Below, piece by piece: positions 51,747-60,197 of a stretch of 64,000 nt of DNA (position 1 is the stretch's first letter; each line of letters opens with the position of its first letter). Where the stretch lies: the NCBI GenBank assembly GCA_037444625.1, contig JBBIMA010000016.1, positions 4,322 through 68,321 of the forward strand, given 5' to 3'. This DNA is from DTHT01 sp037444625. GTDB lineage: Bacteria; Acidobacteriota; Terriglobia; Bryobacterales; Bryobacteraceae. The position numbers and the translations under genes were made by a program. The notes under the pieces are model-generated. The model worked only from the letters and a program-made list of their open reading frames with translations, was not told the DNA's origin and ran no database searches.

Positions 51747-53420
51747 CTATTGCAAACCGCTCTGCGTGAGCTTAACGGCGCAGACCGTGTTGCCGCATGC
51801 GGTTGATGCGAGCGGCGTCTGGAAGTAGATGTTGTTGTAATCTGATTGCGAGGCGCGGTTGTCCACGATGATGCCGGCCGAGCCCCCGTTGTAGCCCGAT
51901 GCGGTGGCATCCGGTACGTCCCCCGAACTTGTGATGGGGATGTTCCACATCTGGATCTGGTCGCTCGCGCTGAAACCTAAGAACAGACGGTCTTGGGTGT
52001 CGGACTTGAACGTGGTCAGCGGCGAGCACTCGCCTGTATTGGTGGCGATGGTATTCACGGTCGGGTTCGTCTGCCAGAGGCCGTTCTGGAATCCGAAGGT
52101 GTAGAGTCGGGGCTGACCGCTCGCCTTCCCGCAAACATGCAGTTGTCCCGCCTGGCTGTTCGAGTAGTGCGCATCGTCGAACGCTCCGCTGCGGATCACG
52201 GTCGTGGAGTCTTCGCCAATTTGCGCGCTCTGCACGTTGCCGAGGCCGTAGTCGGTCTCGATCACTCGGGCGCCAGTCAGACCGCCCGACCCGGTCTGCC
52301 GAGCGAACCAGAACACCCGTTGGCGGTCGATATCCACCAAGGCGGAATCCTGGACTGCTTCGGTGTCGGTGCTGATCTGCAACGACCCTGAAAGGCTGAA
52401 ATTGACGCTGCCGTTGCTGTACGTCACGGTGTACGAGTACAGCGTGGTGCCGTCGGAGATGAACAAACGATTCTGCCCCGGGTCCATCACCGGGCTGGTG
52501 AGATACGCCCCGGCTGATTTCACGGTTACCGAACCCAGCACGCTCAAGGCTGTCTGGCTGGATTGCCCGAACACCGGGCCGATCGCGTACAGGACACCGT
52601 TGTTCGCCCCGACGAACGCGACGTTATGCCAGTAATCCACGAAAGGCGACGAGCGCCGGTTGCCGTCGCCCGCCGAATATCGCACGCTGCGCACCCAGGA
52701 GCCACCGTTGCCTGGCGTCGCGGGGTTCCCGATTGTACCCTGTCCCGGCACCCATTTCAGCACGTGAAAGTATGACCCGCCACCACCTCGGTCCCGGTTC
52801 TCGACGAAGGCCACCTCTTGGCCGTTCAAGGAAAGTACGGGTGAAGTTCTGATCACGTCCGGAGTCGTATCAGTGTCACCGATATAGTATGCCCACATCA
52901 CGCTCGGCACCGTGCCTGAGCATCCCGTGTAAAGATTATTGAACGCCACGATATTGGCCTGACCGGTAGAGGAGTCCGCCCGGATGCCGAACACCACGAA
53001 GTCGCCTGAACAGTTTGGGTTCGTGATATCAGCGCCCCACATCGCGGGGAACTGCTCTAGCGGTAATGGAGTGCTAGTATCTACGTTGTTCCCCAGCGAT
53101 ACCGCCCAGTCGCGCTTCATGGTCGGCGTCCGCCGCCATGGCTGCCGGCTCGGCGCTGAGGCGGAAGCCAAAGCGCCGACCAGGTTGCGCTGCGCCCAGG
53201 CGGCAAGCAGCCGCGGGTCGCGCTGCAACTGGCCGAGCGTGGCCGCACGGAACGAAGCGTTCGTATAGACTACGTAGCGATGACTCCAGTCGCGGACGAT
53301 CGGAAAGCGCCCGGGCAGCGCGCCCTGTCCCGGCGCTTCCGCCGTCACGAGCAGAATCCCTGCCGCTGCCGCTACCGCCAGAGGTATGAGGCCCACCCAC
53401 TTCGATTGCCTGTTCGCCAT
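51747..53420 (-). CDS. Secreted beta-propeller-like protein of unknown function at the head of the RiPP-like operon
   Basis: 557 residues from the ATG at 53420, chosen because GGAGG stands 7-11 nt before it. A signal peptide (WVGLIPLAVAAAAGILLVTAEA) is followed by a beta-rich, Ser/Thr/Gly/Asn-rich body with blade-like strand repeats (VFGIRADSSTGQANIVAFNNLYTG, RSSPFVDYWHNVAFVGANNGVLYAIG in parts). This suggests a PQQ-like or WD-like propeller. The C-terminus ends with STACGNTVCAVKL. Base composition is lower in GC than its neighbours, hinting at transfer of the operon. No catalytic motif is recognised. It is first in the operon and separated from the peptide gene by 26 bp. Confidence 0.7.
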   Translation of the reverse strand: MANRQSKWVGLIPLAVAAAAGILLVTAEAPGQGALPGRFPIVRDWSHRYVVYTNASFRAATLGQLQRDPRLLAAWAQRNLVGALASASAPSRQPWRRTPTMKRDWAVSLGNNVDTSTPLPLEQFPAMWGADITNPNCSGDFVVFGIRADSSTGQANIVAFNNLYTGCSGTVPSVMWAYYIGDTDTTPDVIRTSPVLSLNGQEVAFVENRDRGGGGSYFHVLKWVPGQGTIGNPATPGNGGSWVRSVRYSAGDGNRRSSPFVDYWHNVAFVGANNGVLYAIGPVFGQSSQTALSVLGSVTVKSAGAYLTSPVMDPGQNRLFISDGTTLYSYTVTYSNGSVNFSLSGSLQISTDTEAVQDSALVDIDRQRVFWFARQTGSGGLTGARVIETDYGLGNVQSAQIGEDSTTVIRSGAFDDAHYSNSQAGQLHVCGKASGQPRLYTFGFQNGLWQTNPTVNTIATNTGECSPLTTFKSDTQDRLFLGFSASDQIQMWNIPITSSGDVPDATASGYNGGSAGIIVDNRASQSDYNNIYFQTPLASTACGNTVCAVKLTQSGLQ

Positions 53421-53525
53421 CTCGACCTCCATGCTTTCGATCCTACGTTTGGCCGGCACAACCAGCGAAGACGGCGTAAGACGCTGTCCTACGATTCACC
53501 GGCGTGTTACTCGCACCCGTCGTAC

Positions 53526-53554
53526 ACTCTATCCCTACTTTTCTCCCTTTTCAA
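53526..53554 (-). promoter_or_regulatory. Sigma-70 promoter of the RiPP-like operon
   Basis: Minus strand: TTGAAA (53549-53554), 17 bp, TAGAGT (53526-53531). Start near 53519, leader of about 100 nt before the ATG at 53420. It lies in the AT-rich gap to the divergent TPR gene. Confidence 0.6.
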
Positions 53555-53602
53555 CCCCCAATTCGAGGGTGAAAACGCTAAAATATCAGCGGAGGTCGGT
53601 AA

Positions 53603-54739
53603 GTGCGCATCGTGCAGGCGCCTTTCGGAATGCCGGCGGCTCTGACGGCCGCCGTAGGCGGTCTCTGGCTCCTCGCCCGACCAGCTCCGACTTTTCCCGA
53701 CCTCACCGCGCAGTCCGCTGAGCAAGCGGCAGGGCTCGCACGCAGCCTGCTCGCCGCCGATCCCGCCAATCCCTACCATTGGTCGGATCTGGGCGAGGCC
53801 CTCGCCGAATCCGGACGCTTTGCTGAAGCGCGTTCCTGCTTCCGGCGCGCCGCGGAGCTGGGACCCAACATCCCGCCCGTGCTGATGCGGGCGGCCGCCT
53901 TCCATATCCGCGCCGGGGAGGCCCGGGCCGCCCTGCCCCTGATGCTCCACATCATGGAACTGATCCCGGATTACGACGCGATCATTTTCTATTACTGCGA
54001 CCGGCTGATCCCCATCGCCGAGTTGCTGCCGCCTCTGGCGCGCAATCCCCGCGCGGCGCGCTCGCATTTCCGCTTCCTGCTGGATAGCGGCAACGTGGAA
54101 CATGCGACTGCGGCGTGGGCCTCGCTGCGCGAGCACGGCCTGGCGGAAGACGAGCTGGCCGCGGCCTACCTCGATCTGCTCCTCCGCCACGGCCGGCACG
54201 AGCAGGCGCTCCGCGCATGGGTCGCCTGGCTGGGGCCGCGCGCGGGGGAGTACCCGGAGCGCAACCTGATTTACAACGGCGGCTTTGAAAGCCAACTGAC
54301 CGGCTCGCCGCTCGACTGGCGAATCCAGCCCCTGGCGGGCGCAGAGGCGGTGCGCGATTCCTCGCGGGCCGCCGAAGGCCGCACCTGCCTGCGGTTGAGC
54401 TTCGCGGGAACCGTCAACCCGAATTACTCCCACGTCACCCAGCTCGTTTATCTGCCGGCCGGGCGTTTTCGTTTGACTGCCCGTATCCGCTCCGAGCAAC
54501 TTACTACCGATCAGGGCCTGTTCCTGCGCATCAGCGAGGCGGCGCCCGGCGGGCGCCAGCTTGCCGAGACCGAGCAAGTTATGGGAACCACCGACTGGCG
54601 AACGCTCGAGACCACCTTCGCCCACTCGCAGAGCGGCCTCGCCGCGGTTCAGATCTGCCGCCGTCCTTCGCGCAAATTCGATAGCAAGATTCGCGGGGTG
54701 GTTTGGGTGGACGCCGTCAGGCTCGAACGGCAGCCGTGA
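53603..54739 (+). CDS. TPR protein with C-terminal carbohydrate-binding-like domain
   Basis: 378 residues starting at GTG 53603, with GGAGG 7 nt upstream. An N-terminal hydrophobic segment (AALTAAVGGLWLLARP) acts as signal or anchor. TPR-like helices span about 35-210 (NPYHWSDLGEALAESGRFAEARSCF in parts). From about 225 a beta-sandwich begins with NLIYNGGFESQLTGSPLDW, as in carbohydrate-binding jelly rolls attached to surface polysaccharide proteins. Function unknown; likely part of polysaccharide assembly or anchoring. Its 3' end overlaps that of the convergent O-antigen ligase gene by 23 nt. Confidence 0.75.
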   Translation: MRIVQAPFGMPAALTAAVGGLWLLARPAPTFPDLTAQSAEQAAGLARSLLAADPANPYHWSDLGEALAESGRFAEARSCFRRAAELGPNIPPVLMRAAAFHIRAGEARAALPLMLHIMELIPDYDAIIFYYCDRLIPIAELLPPLARNPRAARSHFRFLLDSGNVEHATAAWASLREHGLAEDELAAAYLDLLLRHGRHEQALRAWVAWLGPRAGEYPERNLIYNGGFESQLTGSPLDWRIQPLAGAEAVRDSSRAAEGRTCLRLSFAGTVNPNYSHVTQLVYLPAGRFRLTARIRSEQLTTDQGLFLRISEAAPGGRQLAETEQVMGTTDWRTLETTFAHSQSGLAAVQICRRPSRKFDSKIRGVVWVDAVRLERQP

Positions 54740-56060
54740 CGTCCGCCCGCCCGGTCGCGATGCCCGCGACCCAAGCCAGCGCCATGGCGTTAGCCGGGAT
54801 GTAAAGGTTGAAATCCACCAAGCTGTGCAGCGCCAGCGCCGAAAGACCGCCCAGCGCTCCCAATGCGCGCCAGCGCTCTTCGCTCCAGCGGCTGTAACGC
54901 GCCGCCCGCCAGGCCGACCGCAACAAATACAAGGCCAGCGCCAGGACCAGAAGCGCACCGGGGAGGCCCAGTTCGGCAGCCAACTGTAAGTAATCGTTGT
55001 GCGCGAAGTCCACCGTGTAAAGGGGCGCGGCCAGCTTGTGACGCATGAGCGCGGACTCGTAAGCGCCCAGCCCGCACCCCAGTACCGGCTGCGCCCGCAC
55101 CAGCGCCAGCGTGTCGCGCCAGATCTGAATGCGCGTATCCGCGGAGATTTCTTCAGTGGCGGCCATGTGCCCGAAACGTTCGATGAGCTTGTCGGGAGGC
55201 AGAAACACGAACCCCAGGACGACGAGCGCCCCGATCAGCGCCGGCCCCAGCCTGCGCCGCCAGGCGGGCGCTTCGCCGCTGCCGAGCGCAGCCGCGCCCA
55301 TGACGAACAAGGACGCAAGGGCTGCCACGAACCCCATGCGCGAAAGCGAGTGCAGGACGGCCAGCAGAATGGCGGCTGCCAGGCTGAAGAGACCGCAAGC
55401 CGGCAGTACGGCGCCCAGATTGACGCCGTGTCGGGAGCGCCCCCGCAGCAGCACCGCGAGCCCGTAAACCAGCGCGAACGGCAAGCACAACTCGAGCAGG
55501 CCGCAGTAATGGTTGCGATTCACGTAGGTTCCGGTGGCGATGCGCTCGCTGCCCGGCGCGTAGGCCGAGTACGCTTGCACGAGGCCCAGCACGGCCTCGA
55601 ACGTCCCGAGGATCAGCAAAGGCCAAACCACCGCCCAAGGGTGGTCTTCGAGCCGAGCCGCCAGGTCCGCGATCAGCCAGAACACCAGCACGCAGCCCGC
55701 CAGGCCGATCAGTTTCTCCAGGGTCGCTCGCGGCACGGCGCTCAGCGCGGCCCAGCTCCAGGCGCCGGTGACGGCAGCCGCCCCGTCCAGCGCCGCAGCA
55801 CGCTCGGGCGCCAGCAACCAAACGGCCGCCCTGGGCAGCGGGATCAATTGGAGAATCACCCGCGCAATGAGAGCCCCCGGCAGCCATGCGGCCGCGCCTT
55901 CCCGAAGCAACGGCCTCCTCCGAGCCCAGTGAAGGACGCCAAACAGCCCGGCCGCAAGGAGCGAGACGCCCCAGTCGCTCGGCTCTACGCCTCCGTCGCG
56001 CAGGATCGCGTATCCGAGAGCAAGCGAGAGGATAACCAGGCCGCAACCGGTGAGGGACAC
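54717..56060 (-). CDS. O-antigen ligase/polymerase family membrane protein (Wzy/WaaL type)
   Basis: 447 residues starting at GTG 56060. About ten to twelve hydrophobic helices can be traced, with a large periplasmic loop before the C-terminal helices (RIATGTYVNRNHYCGLLELCLPFA for the family core, then ADTRIQIWRDTLALVRAQPVLGCGLGAYE in parts). The AHNDYLQLAAELGLPG motif is the hallmark of the O-antigen ligase family. It joins or polymerises undecaprenyl-linked repeat units. No strong Shine-Dalgarno is seen at the start. It lies in the exopolysaccharide region downstream of a PEP-CTERM protein. Confidence 0.88.
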   Translation of the reverse strand: MSLTGCGLVILSLALGYAILRDGGVEPSDWGVSLLAAGLFGVLHWARRRPLLREGAAAWLPGALIARVILQLIPLPRAAVWLLAPERAAALDGAAAVTGAWSWAALSAVPRATLEKLIGLAGCVLVFWLIADLAARLEDHPWAVVWPLLILGTFEAVLGLVQAYSAYAPGSERIATGTYVNRNHYCGLLELCLPFALVYGLAVLLRGRSRHGVNLGAVLPACGLFSLAAAILLAVLHSLSRMGFVAALASLFVMGAAALGSGEAPAWRRRLGPALIGALVVLGFVFLPPDKLIERFGHMAATEEISADTRIQIWRDTLALVRAQPVLGCGLGAYESALMRHKLAAPLYTVDFAHNDYLQLAAELGLPGALLVLALALYLLRSAWRAARYSRWSEERWRALGALGGLSALALHSLVDFNLYIPANAMALAWVAGIATGRADVTAAVRA

Positions 56061-56097
56061 GGGAGAGTGCCGGCGGTCCGGGCCGCCGAGGTCGCAC

Positions 56098-56117
56098 TTA
56101 GAAGATCTTAGAAGATC
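56098..56117. repeat. Perfect 10-bp tandem repeat between the PEP-CTERM and polymerase genes
   Basis: TTAGAAGATC occurs twice in tandem. It contains overlapping AGATCT palindromes. It may be a small polymorphic repeat affecting expression of the downstream gene. Confidence 0.5.
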
Positions 56118-56121
56118 TCGA

Positions 56122-56910
56122 TCAGACGGCCCTGCGGTGACGGCGGAGCAGCAGCATGCCGGCGAGGCCCAGCCCGACCAATGCCAGCGTGGCCGGCTCC
56201 GGAATCAGGCTCGCCTGGGCGCTAGCGCTTAACGGCTGGCCGTCAATCCAGAGCAAGTAAGTGCCCCAAACAAAGGGATACTCCTGCTGAGTGATCCAGT
56301 ACAGGGCGTAGGGCAGATCGGCAGGGTCCGAAACGGAGAAAGCAGCGCCCAGCCCTGCGAACCAAAGGCGGTTGACCAGCACCGAGTCGCTGCCAGGGTT
56401 CCCCTCGCCGTACCAAACGTCGTCTGCGGTGCCGGGTATCCCGTCAGGACCGTAGTAATGACCGACCAGATCGTAACCGTACGCCTGTCCGGCGAAGCTG
56501 AACGAGTCCGGGCTTCCGAAGAAATTCTCGTAATACCAAAGGTCGGCCAGCCGGAAAGTGCTCCCACCGCCGTTCACGTACAGGCCGAACAGCACCGCGT
56601 TGCCGTACTCGCCCTCGTAGCCGGCGGGCGGCGGCGCTTGACCCCTCCATGATTCGAAGTCGGTAACTACCACGTCGCCGGGATAAAAGACATAGGTCCG
56701 CTGATAGTAGGCAGGCGTGCCCGGCGTGCCGTAGGAACTTGACCCCGATTGGAGGGCGCCGATGGCGTTCTGGGCATAGTCATACCAACTCGGCGAATAC
56801 CAGGGATTGGGCGCGATCGAGGGGTAGACCTGCATGATCGGCCCGGCAATCAACAGCGCGGAAAAGACCAAACCAGCCAAAGCGGCCCTGCGTACGCTCA
56901 GCCCCAACAT
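56122..56910 (-). CDS. PEP-CTERM sorting-domain protein
   Basis: 262 residues. N-terminal signal peptide (RRAALAGLVFSALLIAGPIM), a Tyr/Gly/Ser-rich beta-type body without known catalytic motifs, and a C-terminal sorting signal IPEPATLALVGLGLAGMLLL followed by RRHRR. The PEP motif, hydrophobic helix and Arg tail are those processed by exosortase (EpsH) and attached to the cell surface or exopolysaccharide. AAGGAGG stands before the start. No exosortase gene is in the window. Its place beside polysaccharide genes is normal for this system. Confidence 0.92.
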   Translation of the reverse strand: MLGLSVRRAALAGLVFSALLIAGPIMQVYPSIAPNPWYSPSWYDYAQNAIGALQSGSSSYGTPGTPAYYQRTYVFYPGDVVVTDFESWRGQAPPPAGYEGEYGNAVLFGLYVNGGGSTFRLADLWYYENFFGSPDSFSFAGQAYGYDLVGHYYGPDGIPGTADDVWYGEGNPGSDSVLVNRLWFAGLGAAFSVSDPADLPYALYWITQQEYPFVWGTYLLWIDGQPLSASAQASLIPEPATLALVGLGLAGMLLLRRHRRAV

Positions 56911-56937
56911 TGTGCCTCCTTAGCAGAACTCGTTGTT

Positions 56938-57357
56938 CTAGCGCTGCCTGCGCCACCGACTGATCGAGGGGGGAGCCCACCCGGGAGGCGGGGGTCCGGG
57001 CGGTTTCCATCCTAGCGGCGGAAAATTCGGTGGATTGGGATTCCCCAGGGACTGCACACCGGCCACGCCACCGTTGCTATTGATGGTAGCCTGCGAGTTA
57101 GCCCCCACGGTGACCTTGGCGCCGCTCGAAGTACTTACTGTAGCCGGGGCGCCGGACGTCTTCACGGTGCTGCCGGACAGAACCGGCAGGGTCGGCACCG
57201 AGGATGGCGTGGTGATGCCGTTGATCTTCACGGGCTGCCTGCTGGTGACAGTCGCCACGCGGGACTGCGCCCAACACAAACCACCCGCGATCGGTAGAAC
57301 AGCCAGGATCGGGAAGATCCGGTTACGCACGGACGCTCTCCCTGTTTCGACAGACAT
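56938..57357 (-). CDS. Small secreted FecR-like protein with proline-rich tail
   Basis: 139 residues from the ATG at 57357. Signal peptide (IFPILAVLPIAGGLCWAQ), then a FecR-like beta repeat region (LPVLSGSTVKTSGAPATV, TVGANSQATINSNGG). The last 35 residues are Pro/Gly/Trp-rich (PPLGWKPPGPPPPGWAPP). No enzyme motif. It is probably a structural or regulatory surface protein. It lies between the PEP-CTERM and choice-of-anchor-D genes on the same strand. Confidence 0.6.
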   Translation of the reverse strand: MSVETGRASVRNRIFPILAVLPIAGGLCWAQSRVATVTSRQPVKINGITTPSSVPTLPVLSGSTVKTSGAPATVSTSSGAKVTVGANSQATINSNGGVAGVQSLGNPNPPNFPPLGWKPPGPPPPGWAPPSISRWRRQR

Positions 57358-57434
57358 TGTAAGCTCGGGAGGCCTCTGTGTCAAGACTTGGAAGTAACGG
57401 TACTCGCGTTTACTATGTCCAACGCTGTACGACT

Positions 57435-59609
57435 TCAGCGCAGCGTCACACTGGTTGCCTGCGAGCTGCCCAGCGCGTTCGACAAGGTCACCGAAACCGA
57501 TTGCAGCCCCTCGATCAACGAGCCCGAGGGAGTCGTCCCCTGAATCGAAACCGGCACCATCGCCGTGAACAGGCTCCCGTATTGTTGCGATTGCGCGTTC
57601 TGATACCAGGAGAGGAAGGCTGCCTCCACGTTCAAGGTCAACCTGGGATTGGTGAGGTTCACGCCCTGAGCGGCCACGGCCTGTAACTCGATCTGGGAGA
57701 CCGACCGGCTGGTGGCGTAGCCCGTCACCAACAACGTAAAGCTGTCGGGCGCCCGCGTACCGACCTGCACGCTGACCAGTTGGGGCGGGCCTTGGCTGAT
57801 CGCCAGGCTGACCGTGGGCGGAGAAGCGGGCGTCAGGTTCACACCCGTTTCGGTGTAAAAAGCCGGCGTCAGCGTGATGGTCCCCGCGACAGTGCCGGTT
57901 TGCAGGCGGATGGTGGTTTCATTGTTCGGGAACACGGCACGTGTGCCGCCCGCCGGGATGGTGAAGTTCACCGTCCGGCCGCCGGTGGCGAACTGCACGG
58001 TGGCGTCGTTGACGAAGACCTCGGAGTTGAAGTTGAGGGTCAAGGTGCCGGCCAGATTCAGGGGATAGGGTTCGGCCAGCGAGAGGGTATACGCCAATTG
58101 CTGCATGGGCTGGGCCTGGCCGCGCGGGCCGTCCAGTGCGACGGCAGGGAGCGGCAGGGGCGAGGTCGCCGAGCCCACCAGATCGAAGCTGTGCCCGCCG
58201 ACCCGCAGGACGGCCTGCGCCACCCCCACCGTGGTCGGGGCAAACCTGATCAGGAACGCAGCCGTGGCCCCGGGATCCAGGGTCAGCGGCAGCTCGGGCA
58301 AATCGGAGAGCGAGAACGCCGCGGATCCTGTGACGAAGATCGCGCTGATGACCGCCGCCTGATTGCCCGTGTTCGCCGCCAAGAAGCGAGCGCTGAAACT
58401 CTGCCCCACCGCCAGCGCGCTGAACAAGACCGAGCCGTTAGGCGTCACCTTGGTGCTGGCGCCGGCCATCGCCACCGTGTACTCCAAGGCCGCTCCCAGG
58501 CCGGTTGCGGTGAGGTCGAACGTGTCGTTGCCGATGCGCAGCCGGCCCGTCCCCGGCCCGGGTTGGACCGGCGCGAAGATCAGACTGAAGGTGACCGAAG
58601 CCCCAGGGGCCAGGCTCAAGGGCAGAAAAGGCAAATCGGCGAGCTGATAGCCCGGGCCGAGCACGTTGATCGTCTGGATGACGGCCTCGGCGTTGCCCGT
58701 GTTGCGCACCCGTAAGGTCACGACCGTTCGCTGCCCGATGGCTGTTTCCCCCAGCGCGATGAGCTGGCCGGCCGCGACCGGCGTTTCGGTCGAATCGCGG
58801 ACCAGGTAATAAAGGAAGGAGGCCGCCGCACCCGAACCGCGCAGCGCGATCGTCACCACGCGCGCCGCGTACTCGATGCGCAGCGTCCCGGTCTGCACGT
58901 CACGCTGCGAGGGCTTGAACTCCAGATTGAATCTGACCTCGCGGCCGGCCTCGATGCTGATGGGCGGCAAGGGCACGCCGGATACGGCGAAGGCGTCGCC
59001 CGAGGCGCTGACCGAACTGACGGTCCCCGTCGCGCTGCCGCGATTGAGGATCGCGATCACGGCCGCCGCCGCTGCGCCGAGGGGCGTGGGAGGAAACGTG
59101 ATCGTCCCGCCGTCGCCGATCGCCACCGCATTGCCTCCCGGCAAGGTGTAGCTGAAGACCAGCTCCGGCGCGAGACCCGCCAGATTAACGATCAACGTGC
59201 CCTGTGTCGGCGTCCCCTGCACGGTTTCGCTGACCGTCAGCGTAAGGCGGCCCGTCATCCGCGCCCCCGAGCTGGGCAGGAAGCGCACCACGACGGCGAA
59301 GCCTTCATTGGGTCCCAGCGTGACGGGCAGGTTGGGCGGCGTCAGCGAAAAGTCGTTCGAGCCCGTGCGGTCGAGGGCGCTGATCGTCGCCGTGCCCGTT
59401 CCGCGATAGGAGAACGTCAGTCGGGCCTGCACCGGCGTGCCGATGGCCTCCGCCACCATGTTGACCGTGCCGCCGTTGGGCACCGTGCTGGTGCCGAGCG
59501 GACCCTGGTCCGCGAGGATCACGAACGATTGTGCCCAAGCCGCCGGGAGGCCGAACCACAGGCCCAACAGCACCGCCAGCCAGAGACTTTTCGCGCCCCG
59601 GCGCCTCAC
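57435..59609 (-). CDS. Secreted multidomain surface protein with choice-of-anchor-D repeats
   Basis: 724 residues starting at GTG 59609, overlapping the Ig-like gene stop (GTGA). Signal peptide (LWLAVLLGLWFGLPAAWAQ), then at least four ASH/Hydin-type beta domains of about 105 residues with the recurring pattern SLAPGASVTFSLIFAPVQPG, LDPGATAAFLIRFAPTTVG or LGPNEGFAVVVRFLPSSG. A further beta-rich C-terminal part has TPASPPTVSLAISQGPP. Such domains are adhesion or matrix modules, expanded in Acidobacteria. No cell-wall anchor motif is seen. It is translationally coupled to the preceding Ig-like protein. Confidence 0.85.
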   Translation of the reverse strand: MRRRGAKSLWLAVLLGLWFGLPAAWAQSFVILADQGPLGTSTVPNGGTVNMVAEAIGTPVQARLTFSYRGTGTATISALDRTGSNDFSLTPPNLPVTLGPNEGFAVVVRFLPSSGARMTGRLTLTVSETVQGTPTQGTLIVNLAGLAPELVFSYTLPGGNAVAIGDGGTITFPPTPLGAAAAAVIAILNRGSATGTVSSVSASGDAFAVSGVPLPPISIEAGREVRFNLEFKPSQRDVQTGTLRIEYAARVVTIALRGSGAAASFLYYLVRDSTETPVAAGQLIALGETAIGQRTVVTLRVRNTGNAEAVIQTINVLGPGYQLADLPFLPLSLAPGASVTFSLIFAPVQPGPGTGRLRIGNDTFDLTATGLGAALEYTVAMAGASTKVTPNGSVLFSALAVGQSFSARFLAANTGNQAAVISAIFVTGSAAFSLSDLPELPLTLDPGATAAFLIRFAPTTVGVAQAVLRVGGHSFDLVGSATSPLPLPAVALDGPRGQAQPMQQLAYTLSLAEPYPLNLAGTLTLNFNSEVFVNDATVQFATGGRTVNFTIPAGGTRAVFPNNETTIRLQTGTVAGTITLTPAFYTETGVNLTPASPPTVSLAISQGPPQLVSVQVGTRAPDSFTLLVTGYATSRSVSQIELQAVAAQGVNLTNPRLTLNVEAAFLSWYQNAQSQQYGSLFTAMVPVSIQGTTPSGSLIEGLQSVSVTLSNALGSSQATSVTLR

Positions 59610-60187
59610 CGTGGCCCTCCCACCGAGACCGGACCCGGCACCAGCGTGATGGTCGGCGTCGGCGCCGCGGCTGCCGAACCTCCGCCGCCACGCGTCGCCG
59701 CAATGATGCCCGCCGCAGCTCCCCCCAAGGCCAGAACGATCCACGGCTTCTTCGAGCGGCGGCGCGCGTCAATCTCGGTTCGCGCCTGGTTGACTTGCGA
59801 AACCACGGCCTCTGCCTTCAAGTCGCCCGAAACCGCGATGACCTTGAGGTTGAAGCGGCCCTCCTGATCGTTGGGCGCAAAGCCTGCGGTGGAGGCCTGC
59901 CCGCGGGCGTCCGTCACGGTGCGCTGGGTGAGCCGGCCTCCCGGGAACGTGCCCCCGGGGCCGGCGGCCGGAAGCTGGAACACGACCTGCGCGCCGGGCA
60001 GCGGCCGGCTGTCTTGATCGCGAACCTCGATGACGGTTTGCACTCCGTGACGACTTCGAATGCTGTGACGGGCCCCTTCGCCCTGGAGCACGACGATCTT
60101 GATCCCCAGAGGCGCCGGTTGCTGCGCCCGCGCGGCGGGATCCGCCAGGAGCCAGCACGCCAGGATGACGACAGATTGGGAACTCAT
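59606..60187 (-). CDS. Secreted Ig-like (Big_1-type) domain protein
   Basis: 193 residues from the ATG at 60187. Signal peptide (VVILACWLLADPAARAQ), then one bacterial Ig-like domain at about 25-135: VQTVIEVRDQDSRPLPGAQVVF, then TVTDARGQASTAGFAPN and FNLKVIAVSGDLKAEAVVSQ. A C-terminal membrane helix (KKPWIVLALGGAAAGIIAA) and a Gly/Pro-rich end follow. Such domains occur in adhesins. It is followed by, and overlaps, the choice-of-anchor-D gene and is preceded by the CapD-like gene, 10 bp away, in the exopolysaccharide unit. Confidence 0.78.
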   Translation of the reverse strand: MSSQSVVILACWLLADPAARAQQPAPLGIKIVVLQGEGARHSIRSRHGVQTVIEVRDQDSRPLPGAQVVFQLPAAGPGGTFPGGRLTQRTVTDARGQASTAGFAPNDQEGRFNLKVIAVSGDLKAEAVVSQVNQARTEIDARRRSKKPWIVLALGGAAAGIIAATRGGGGSAAAAPTPTITLVPGPVSVGGPR

Positions 60188-60197
60188 CGTAAGACTC

